Source of the DNA: Streptomyces sp. SID12501
GTDB lineage: Bacteria; Actinomycetota; Actinomycetes; Streptomycetales; Streptomycetaceae
Reading direction: 5' to 3'
DNA length: 64,000 nt
NCBI RefSeq assembly: GCF_010550245.1
Contig: NZ_JAAGLU010000021.1
Location: forward strand, 1-64,000
The notes under the pieces are model-generated. The model was not told the DNA's origin. It was given only the letters and a program-made list of their open reading frames with translations, and did not search any database. Positions 57,360-64,000 of the stretch are shown one piece after another. The translations under genes were made by a program, and so were the position numbers. The stretch's first letter is position 1. Each line of letters opens with the position of its first letter.

Positions 57360-58973
57360 TTACATCCGGAAGACGCCGAAGCCGCCGCGGGCGCCCTCGT
57401 AGGGGGCGGTGTGGATCGCGGAGAGGCACAGGCCGAGGACGGTTCGGGTGTCGCGCGGGTCGATGACGCCGTCGTCGTACAGCCGCCCGGAGAGGAACAT
57501 GGGCAGGGACTCGGCCTCGATCTGCTGCTCCACCATGGCCCGTAGCGCGGCGTCGCCCTCCTCGTCGTACGGCAGCCCCCTCGCGGCGGCCGACTGGCGG
57601 GCGACGATCGACAGCACGCCGGCGAGCTGCTGGGGGCCCATGACGGCGGACTTGGCGCTGGGCCAGGCGAAGAGGAAGCGGGGGTCGTAGGCGCGCCCGC
57701 ACATGCCGTAGTGCCCGGCGCCGTAAGACGCCCCCATGAGGACGGAGAGGTGGGGGACTCGGGAGTTGGAGACCGCGTTGATCATCATCGCGCCGTGCTT
57801 GATGATCCCGCCCTGCTCGTACTCCTTGCCGACCATGTAGCCGGTGGTGTTGTGGAGGAAGAGGAGCGGGATGTCGCGCTGGTTGGCGAGCTGGATGAAC
57901 TGGGCGGCCTTCTGCGACTCGGCGCTGAAGAGGACCCCTTGGGCGTTGGCGAGAATGCCGACCGGATAGCCGTGGAGGGTGGCCCAGCCGGTCACGAGGC
58001 TGGTCCCGTAGAGGGGCTTGAACTCGTCGAAGTCGGAGGCGTCGACGATGCGGGCGACGACCTCGCGCGGGTCGAAGGGGGTGCGCAGGTCGCCGGGCAC
58101 GATGCCGAGCAGTTCCTCGGGGTCGTACTTGGGCGGCTGGACGTCGGCCGGGCTCGGATCGGCGTACGCCTTGCGGTGGTTGAGGCGGGCGACGACCCGG
58201 CGGGCCTGGCGCAGGGCGTCGTGCTCGTCGAGGGCGAAGTAGTCGGCGAGGCCCGACACGCGCGCGTGCATCTCGGCGCCGCCCAGCGACTCGTCGTCGC
58301 TCTCCTCCCCGGTGGCCATCTTCACGAGGGGCGGCCCGCCGAGGAACACCTTGGCGCGCTCCTTGACCATGATCACGTGATCGGACATGCCGGGGATGTA
58401 CGCCCCACCGGCGGTGGAGTTCCCGAACACGACCGCCACCGTGGGAATCCCGGCGGCGGAGAGCCGGGTGAGGTCGCGGAAGACGGCCCCCCCGGGGATG
58501 AAGATCTCCTTCTGGGACGGGAGATCCGCGCCGCCGGACTCGACGAGGCTGATGAAGGGCAGCCGGTTGGCGAGCGCGATGTCGTTGGCGCGCAGGGCCT
58601 TCTTCAGGCTCCAGGGGTTGCTGGCACCGCCGCGCACGGTCGGGTCGTTGGCCGTGATCAGGCATTCCACACCCTCGACGACCCCGATACCGGTGACGAG
58701 CGAGCCCCCGACCGCGTACTCGCTCCCCCAGGCCGCGAGCGGCGACAGCTCCAGGAAGGGCGTGTCTGGGTCGAGGAGCAGCTCGATGCGTTCCCGGGCG
58801 AGGAGTTTGCCGCGGGCGTGATGCCGGGCGACGTACTTCTCGCCGCCACCCGCGAGCGCCTTGGCGTGCTCGGCGTCGAGGGCGGCGAGTTTGCCGAGCA
58901 TGGACTCGCGGTGGGACGCGAAGTCCGCACCTGTCACGCCTGTGGTGTCGAGGCTGGAGGTCAGGACCGTCAA
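57360..58973 (-). CDS. Acyl-CoA carboxylase beta subunit (carboxyltransferase)
   Basis: A 537-residue carboxyltransferase of the methylcrotonyl/geranyl-CoA class, transferring carboxyl from biotin to the acyl-CoA. HHARGKLLARERIELLLDPD is the N-terminal signature; LVESGGADLPSQKEIFIPGG and AGGAYIPGMSDHVIMVK line the active site; later segments include FLHNTTGYMVGKEYEQGGII and LMGASYGAGHYGMCGRAYDP. The TTG start (58973) overlaps the AtuA-like stop (TTGA) and follows GGAGG. The biotin carboxylase gene begins 11 bp downstream. Confidence 0.9.
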   Translation of the reverse strand: MTVLTSSLDTTGVTGADFASHRESMLGKLAALDAEHAKALAGGGEKYVARHHARGKLLARERIELLLDPDTPFLELSPLAAWGSEYAVGGSLVTGIGVVEGVECLITANDPTVRGGASNPWSLKKALRANDIALANRLPFISLVESGGADLPSQKEIFIPGGAVFRDLTRLSAAGIPTVAVVFGNSTAGGAYIPGMSDHVIMVKERAKVFLGGPPLVKMATGEESDDESLGGAEMHARVSGLADYFALDEHDALRQARRVVARLNHRKAYADPSPADVQPPKYDPEELLGIVPGDLRTPFDPREVVARIVDASDFDEFKPLYGTSLVTGWATLHGYPVGILANAQGVLFSAESQKAAQFIQLANQRDIPLLFLHNTTGYMVGKEYEQGGIIKHGAMMINAVSNSRVPHLSVLMGASYGAGHYGMCGRAYDPRFLFAWPSAKSAVMGPQQLAGVLSIVARQSAAARGLPYDEEGDAALRAMVEQQIEAESLPMFLSGRLYDDGVIDPRDTRTVLGLCLSAIHTAPYEGARGGFGVFRM

Positions 58974-60691
58974 AGCAGTGCCTCCGGTATGTCGAGGTGC
59001 CGGGAGCGCAGCCATTCGCCGAGCGCCTTGGCCTGCGGATCGAAGCGGTGCTGCGCGGCGACGCCCTCGCCGAGGATGCCCTCGACGGTGAAGTTGAGAG
59101 CGCGGAGGTTCGGGAGGGTGTGGCGTACGACGGTCAACTCGGCGGTCTCCGGGAGCAGTTCACGGAACCGGGTGACGGTGAGGGTGTGGGCGAGCCAGCG
59201 CCAGGCCTCGTCGTTACACACCCAGACACCGACGTTGGCGTTGCCGCCCTTGTCACCGCTGCGGGCACCGGCGACGAGCCCGAGGGGTGCGCGGCGGGTC
59301 GGACCGGGCGGCAGGGGGTCGGGCAGGGGCGGCTTCGGCTGCTCTTCCAGTACGAGGGTGTCGTGCGGCGGGGGTACGGGGATCCGGCGCCCGTCGTCCA
59401 GGACGGCCACATGGTCCACGGCGTCCTGCGGAACGTACTCCGCCTCGAAGATCCCGTAGGGGGCGCCCTTCCCGGGGGGCGCCAGGACGTGGAACCCGGG
59501 GTAGCTGGCGAGGGCGAGTTCGACGGCGGCGGCGCTGAGGGTGCGGCCCACGGTGTTCTGGTCGGGATCTCGGACGACGAGCCGGAGCAGGGCGCTGGCC
59601 GTCTCCTCGGTGGGGGCGTCGGGGTGGTCGGTGCGGGCGAGGGTCCAACTGACTTCGGCGGGACGGGACTTGGCCGCGTAGAGCGTGGTTTCCAGCTGGT
59701 CCCGGACGAGTGCGGCCTTGAGGTCGATGTCGAGACCGGTGAGGACGAAGGTGACCTCGTTGCGGAATCCGCCGAGCCGGTTGAGGCCCAACTTGAGGGT
59801 GGGCGGGGGCGCTTCCCCTCGTACGCCGTGGACACGTACCCGGTCGGGGCCGTCCTGGGTGAGGCGGACGGTGTCGAGGCGGGCGGTCACGTCGGGGCCG
59901 GCATACCGGGCGCCCTGTGTCTCGTACAGGAGTTGGGCGGTGACCGTGCCGATGTCGACGACGCCACCGGTGCCGGGATGCTTGGTGATGACGCTCGTGC
60001 CGTCTGGGTGGATCTCGGCGAGGGGGAAGCCGGGGTGGCGGAGGACGGACCTGGAGTCGCCCATGTGCTCGGCGAAGAAGGCGTAGTTGCCGCCGGTGGC
60101 CTGCGTACCGCACTCCAGCACATGCCCTGCGACCACCGCGCCCGCGAGCCGGTCGTGGTCCTCCGGTCCCCAGCCGAAGTGGGCGGCGGCGGGCCCGGCG
60201 ACGAGGGCGGCGTCGGTGACCCGGCCGGTGACGACGACGTCCGCGCCCTCGCGCAGACAGGCGGCTATGCCGAAGGCGCCCAAGTAGGCGTGTGCGGCAA
60301 GGCTGTCGGGATGGCCGACGGTGAGGTCGTCGCCCTCGACGTGGGCGACGCGGACGGGGATGCCGAGTCGGTCGGCGAGTTTTCGGACGTCCTCCGCGAG
60401 ACCCGCCGGGTTGAGGCCACCGGCGTTGGCGACGATCCGCACCCCGCGCTCATGGGCGAGCCCGAGGCACTCCTCCAACTGCCGCAGGAACGTACGGGCA
60501 TACCCGGCCGACGGGTCCTTGAGCCGGTCGCGGCCCAGGATGAGCATCGTCAGCTCGGCCAGGTAATCGCCGGTGAGGACATCGAGCTGGCCGCCGTCCA
60601 GCATCTCGCGCATGGCGTCGAAACGGTCGCCGTAGAAGCCGGAGGCGTTGCCTATGCGCAGGGGGGCCGGGTAGTCCTGGGGGGCGGTCAC
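58970..60691 (-). CDS. AtuA-like protein (DUF1446, acyclic terpene utilisation)
   Basis: A 573-residue protein of the AtuA/DUF1446 family: IGNASGFYGDRFDAMREMLD and VLTGDYLAELTMLILGRDRL at the N-terminus, GVRIVANAGGLNPAGLAEDV, ADVVVTGRVTDAALVAGPAA, and the small C-terminal AtuA-like domain LGLVAGARSGDKGGNANVGV. AtuA is required for citronellol/geraniol catabolism in Pseudomonas, but its reaction is not established. The GTG start overlaps the TIGR03084 gene (GTGA). Presence with a biotin-dependent carboxylase is the basis for calling the operon atu/liu-like. Confidence 0.9.
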   Translation of the reverse strand: MTAPQDYPAPLRIGNASGFYGDRFDAMREMLDGGQLDVLTGDYLAELTMLILGRDRLKDPSAGYARTFLRQLEECLGLAHERGVRIVANAGGLNPAGLAEDVRKLADRLGIPVRVAHVEGDDLTVGHPDSLAAHAYLGAFGIAACLREGADVVVTGRVTDAALVAGPAAAHFGWGPEDHDRLAGAVVAGHVLECGTQATGGNYAFFAEHMGDSRSVLRHPGFPLAEIHPDGTSVITKHPGTGGVVDIGTVTAQLLYETQGARYAGPDVTARLDTVRLTQDGPDRVRVHGVRGEAPPPTLKLGLNRLGGFRNEVTFVLTGLDIDLKAALVRDQLETTLYAAKSRPAEVSWTLARTDHPDAPTEETASALLRLVVRDPDQNTVGRTLSAAAVELALASYPGFHVLAPPGKGAPYGIFEAEYVPQDAVDHVAVLDDGRRIPVPPPHDTLVLEEQPKPPLPDPLPPGPTRRAPLGLVAGARSGDKGGNANVGVWVCNDEAWRWLAHTLTVTRFRELLPETAELTVVRHTLPNLRALNFTVEGILGEGVAAQHRFDPQAKALGEWLRSRHLDIPEALL

Positions 60692-61494
60692 TGTGTGCGC
60701 CCCTCCGGTGCGCGTCCGTTGCCCGGCGGTCCCGCGAAGGCCTGGGCGATGTCGAGCCACTGGTCGGCGTCGTCGCCTTCGGCGCGCAGGGCGAGGTCGG
60801 CGCGGTGGGCGCGCTGGGTGACGAGAAGGCAGAAGTCGAGGGCGGGGCCGGTGACCAGGCCGACCGCGTGCTTCGGGTCCTCCGGACCGTACGTCCACAA
60901 CTCCCCTGCGGGGCCGACGAGTTCCACGCGGAACTCGTCGAACGGTGGGGCCATCCCGTGCACACCAAACGCGAAGTCGCGGGTGCGGACACCGAGTCGG
61001 GCGATGTGCCGGAGCCGGGCGGTGGGGGCGATCCGGGGTACGCCCAGCGCGTCGGCCACGTCCAGGCCGTGGGCCCAGGTCTCCATCAGCCGGGCGGTCG
61101 CCATGGAGGCGGCGGACATCGGCGGCCCGTACCAGGGGAACCGCGCCCCGTCGGGTGCCGCACGCAGGGCGTCCGCCAGGGCCTCGCGCCCGGCCCGCCA
61201 GTCCGCGAGCAACCGCGCGGGCGGCTTCTCCGCCCACTCCTCGGCGCCGTTGTCCACGAAGTCCCCTGGCGAGGTCAGCGCTTTCTCCACCTCACGGTCG
61301 AAGGCGGCCCGGTCGGTCACGGCCAGCACGGAGGAGTGGTCGGTCCAGGCGAGGTGCGCGATCTGGTGGGCGACGGTCCAGGCAGGGGCGGGGGTGTCCA
61401 GAGCCCACTGCTCTGCACCCAACTCGGCGACCAGCTGGTCGAGTTGGGCGCCCTCCTGGCGCAGGTCGTCGATGACGGCCGACGGGTCGGACAC
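60688..61494 (-). CDS. TIGR03084-family protein (DinB/maleylpyruvate isomerase-like fold)
   Basis: First gene of the operon, 268 residues. ALDTPAPAWTVAHQIAHLAW and TDHSSVLAVTDRAAFDREVE carry the helical-bundle N-terminus with potential metal-binding histidines, as in DinB/MDMPI proteins; ATARLMETWAHGLDVADALG continues it. The family is recurrently found in actinobacterial atu-like operons and may be a thiol-dependent enzyme, but no activity is proven. GTG start with AAGGAAG upstream. Confidence 0.8.
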   Translation of the reverse strand: MSDPSAVIDDLRQEGAQLDQLVAELGAEQWALDTPAPAWTVAHQIAHLAWTDHSSVLAVTDRAAFDREVEKALTSPGDFVDNGAEEWAEKPPARLLADWRAGREALADALRAAPDGARFPWYGPPMSAASMATARLMETWAHGLDVADALGVPRIAPTARLRHIARLGVRTRDFAFGVHGMAPPFDEFRVELVGPAGELWTYGPEDPKHAVGLVTGPALDFCLLVTQRAHRADLALRAEGDDADQWLDIAQAFAGPPGNGRAPEGRTQ

Positions 61495-61582
61495 GAGGCG
61501 CTTCCTTTCGGGCACGACGGCGTGCCGGGCGTTGCGGCGTGATGCGGTCCGTTCCGAAGGATGGCAGCACCACCATAAACAA

Positions 61583-61596
61583 GCAAGCGTGCTTGC
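61583..61596. promoter_or_regulatory. Candidate TetR operator of the atu-like operon
   Basis: GCAAGC-GT-GCTTGC, a perfect 6-bp-arm palindrome, 89 bp upstream of the first gene of the operon. Similar AAGCAAGC-N-GCTTGC sites serve TetR regulators of acyl-CoA metabolism. The TetR at 51235 is the likely partner. Confidence 0.55.
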
Positions 61597-61642
61597 ATTG
61601 AAAGAGGGGCATCCTGGCGGGGCGGGCCCAGGTTCAGCCGAT

Positions 61643-61696
61643 CCAATCAGTTCCGTCGGTTCGGCCGGTCCGATCAGTTCCGTCGGTTCAGCCGGT
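61643..61696 (+). repeat. 27-bp tandem repeat, two copies
   Basis: Two 27-bp units (61643-61669 and 61670-61696), each containing ATCAGTTCCGTCGGTTC, differ at two positions. They lie in the divergent promoter region between the atu-like operon and the methyltransferase gene. Confidence 0.85.
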
Positions 61697-61752
61697 GGAT
61701 CCGCTGCCAAATTCGGATGCACCGCGGTCGCGCCCCGCAGTACGGTCCCCCG

Positions 61753-62583
<831 letters not shown>

Positions 62584-62637
62584 GGCACTGCACCGGGCGC
62601 GGCTCGGTCGTTCGCAGGTCGCCGTCGGCTTGCCGGG

Positions 62638-63114
62638 TCAGTCGCCCGAGCAGCCGAAGATGCCCAAGTGGGTCGGCTCGTCGCCGGTATACAGGACGAC
62701 GTACAGGCCCGTCCATCGCATGTGGCACTCGTCGACCAGGTCTCTCCTGGGATCCACATGGCCGCCCTTCGCCCCGTACGCCTCGTCGAGCCGCGCCTGG
62801 AACTGCTCGGACGTCGGGCGGTCGATGCCGAAGTGGTGGGCTATGCGGTCGGGGGCGAGGGGGCGCAGGGTCCCGAAGTCCTCCGCCCTGCCTTCGGAAG
62901 GGGGCTTGGTCGTGTGCACCACTCGGTCGATGTCCAGGATCGAGTGGGTTCCCTCCTCTCCCATGAACTCCTCGTCCGCGTACAGCTCTTCCAGCGTCTT
63001 GTACGTGTCGTCGTCGCCGTAGTCCTCCTGGAACACCTGCGCGTGCAGATTCTCCAGCGCGCGTTCGACACTGCCGTCGAACGGCGTGACGTAATCCCAG
63101 CCACTCGCACCCAT
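62638..63114 (-). CDS. Conserved Streptomyces hypothetical protein (158 aa)
   Basis: A soluble protein beginning MGASGWDYVTPFDGSVERAL and containing EEFMGEEGTHSILDIDRVVH, LRPLAPDRIAHHFGIDRPT and CHMRWTGLYVVLYTGDEPTH then GIFGCSGD. I recognise the pattern as a family common in Streptomyces genomes, without known function. The conserved acidic and His residues may form a binding site. It stands alone, convergent with the methyltransferase gene. Confidence 0.7.
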   Translation of the reverse strand: MGASGWDYVTPFDGSVERALENLHAQVFQEDYGDDDTYKTLEELYADEEFMGEEGTHSILDIDRVVHTTKPPSEGRAEDFGTLRPLAPDRIAHHFGIDRPTSEQFQARLDEAYGAKGGHVDPRRDLVDECHMRWTGLYVVLYTGDEPTHLGIFGCSGD

Positions 63115-63293
63115 CGTGCACCCCTGCCCTCCGCGCCCTCCTTACGAGGACAGCGTCAACCTAGAGGACAGGACTGACAACGGCGCCCATCGTCTACGGC
63201 GCCGGCACTGCACCAGGGCACCTGCGGTTTGCCACCTTTGCGGGGCAGCCGGTCGCTCCGGGTTTCCGGCCACCGGCCACCAGTCGCCGCTCG

Positions 63294-63321
63294 CCGGTCG
63301 CCGGTCGCCGGTCGCCGGTCG
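63294..63321 (+). repeat. Four tandem CCGGTCG heptamers
   Basis: CCGGTCG repeated at 63294, 63301, 63308 and 63315, in the promoter region of the oxidoreductase gene, about 55 bp upstream of its start. The unit length is not a multiple of three. Confidence 0.9.
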
Positions 63322-63375
63322 CCGAATCCCGGCTGCCGTGGAATGCCGGGCACTGGGTGGGCAGTTACCCAGCTC

Positions 63376-63834
63376 ATGACCCAACGCCCCGCACCGCGCC
63401 CCCTGTCCGACGAAGCCCTCTCCGATCTTCTGGGCAAGCAGCAGTTCGGCACTCTCGCCACCAACAAGCGCAGCGGCCATGCCCACTTGACGACCATGCT
63501 CTACAGCTGGGATCCGCAGACCCGCATCGTGCGGTTCTCCACCACGGCCGACCGCATCAAGGTCAAGCACCTGCGACGCGACCCGCGTGCGGCGCTGCAC
63601 GTGTCGGGCGGCGACGTGTGGTCGTTCGCTGTCGCGGAGGGCGAGGCGGAGGCATCCGAGGTCACGACGGTCCCGGGCGACGCGGTCGGGCGGGAGTTGC
63701 TCGCGATGATCCCGGCGGAGGCCGGGCCGCAGGACGAACAGGCGTTTCTGGAGGAGTTGGTGGCCGAGCGCCGACTGGTGATCCGCCTGAAGGCAGATCG
63801 GCTGTACGGAACGGCACTGGAGGTCGGCGTCTAG
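63376..63834 (+). CDS. PPOX-class F420/FMN-dependent oxidoreductase (152 aa)
   Basis: A split-barrel flavin/deazaflavin-binding protein of the pyridoxamine-oxidase-like (PPOX) superfamily. LLGKQQFGTLATNKRSGHAH starts the barrel, IVRFSTTADRIKVKHLRRDP supplies the Lys/Arg cofactor-phosphate contacts, and AALHVSGGDVWSFAVAEGEA the core strands. Its size and motifs match Streptomyces F420-type members. Substrate unknown. ATG 63376; the ribosome site is weak. Confidence 0.8.
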   Translation: MTQRPAPRPLSDEALSDLLGKQQFGTLATNKRSGHAHLTTMLYSWDPQTRIVRFSTTADRIKVKHLRRDPRAALHVSGGDVWSFAVAEGEAEASEVTTVPGDAVGRELLAMIPAEAGPQDEQAFLEELVAERRLVIRLKADRLYGTALEVGV

Positions 63835-63856
63835 GGCGACGCGCAACGCAGCACTC

Positions 63857-64000
63857 TCAGGCCTCCAACTCCAAAGGTTTCCTGGCCACTTGATCCGATC
63901 CGGCAGATCCGGCAGATCCGGCGGACTCCTCGACAACCACAACCGGGACCTCCTTCCGGCCCACCTGTGTCCGTACCGCCCCCATGCTCGCCACGATGAC
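63857..64000 (-). CDS. C-terminal fragment of a membrane protein (EamA/DMT transporter-like)
   Basis: A minus-strand frame runs in from the right window edge and stops at TGA (63857-63859), giving 47 residues: VIVASMGAVRTQVGRKEVPV, then a Val/Glu/Ser-rich tail with AGSAGSAGS from a 9-bp tandem repeat. V-I-V-A-S-M-G-A-V-R resembles the last helix of EamA-family drug/metabolite transporters. The call is tentative because most of the gene lies outside the window. Confidence 0.45.
   Translation of the reverse strand, partial: VIVASMGAVRTQVGRKEVPVVVVEESAGSAGSAGSDQVARKPLELEA

Noticed and set aside
63170..63380. Clustered CGCCGGTCG repeats considered as a CRISPR array
   Set aside because: Units are 7 bp, contiguous and without spacers.

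Overview
The window reads as chromosomal DNA of a Streptomyces species. GC content is very high with strongly G/C-biased third codon positions, GTG and TTG starts are common, and neighbouring genes often share stop/start bases (ATGA, GTGA, TTGA, TGATG). Gene content and order resemble the core of a Streptomyces chromosome around purU, dmdR1, a citrate synthase, pdxH and a cinnamate/4-coumarate:CoA-ligase-type gene. I recognise no tRNA, rRNA or CRISPR array.

Layout. (1) 1-400: an edge fragment of a small DNA-binding protein, a hairpin, and a truncated MFS gene, probably the scar of an inserted element. (2) 0.4-12.4 kb: a CoA-ester catabolic locus with an MFS exporter, Zn-alcohol dehydrogenase, acyl-CoA dehydrogenase, SDR, cyclase-family hydrolase, a heteromeric-type acyl-CoA dehydrogenase pair, an amidohydrolase and an acyl-CoA ligase. 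Three copies of one 15-bp operator lie in its two divergent promoter regions. (3) 12.4-15.9 kb: an EF-hand protein, a STAS anti-anti-sigma factor, and a sigma/anti-sigma pair. (4) 15.9-21.8 kb: an accessory island. It holds four tiny overlapping genes opposite a GntR-type regulator, a 2'-5' RNA ligase-like protein, an IstB remnant, and an XRE/TPR regulator gene split by a 2.7-kb module (ECF41 sigma factor, FAD oxidoreductase, truncated TetR). (5) 21.8-33.6 kb: housekeeping and signalling genes, including a frameshifted endonuclease-like gene, purU, a lipoprotein, a repeat-rich membrane protein, a TPR regulator, a lone PrimPol-like protein and an ABC exporter.

(6) 33.7-39.7 kb is the most interesting block: a four-gene cassette of a helical-repeat protein, a 1426-residue CHAT (caspase-like) protease fused to a STAND-type ATPase and a long helical region, a 54-residue acidic protein, and a 223-residue membrane protein. 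It looks like an NLR-like regulated-proteolysis or cell-death module, although I know of no described system with exactly this composition. (7) 39.7-51.2 kb: an alpha/beta hydrolase lacking its nucleophile, dmdR1, a SIS-domain protein, a PAS/GAF protein, a decayed and an intact acetyltransferase, a secreted GH74 enzyme, a promoter/leader-peptide/terminator unit with no downstream gene, a lipoprotein, citrate synthase and pdxH. (8) 51.2-61.5 kb: an eight-gene operon resembling acyclic-terpene/leucine (atu/liu) catabolism, with an AtuA homologue, a two-subunit biotin carboxylase, an isovaleryl-CoA-dehydrogenase-like enzyme, an enoyl-CoA hydratase, a coumarate-CoA-ligase-type enzyme and a terminal TetR. 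(9) 61.7-64 kb: a methyltransferase, a conserved hypothetical protein, an F420/FMN-type oxidoreductase and an edge fragment of a membrane protein.

Four copies of one dispersed intergenic repeat (about 32 bp) lie at 4033, 31181, 42990 and 55412. Functions are read from translated sequences and motif memory; no database search was run.
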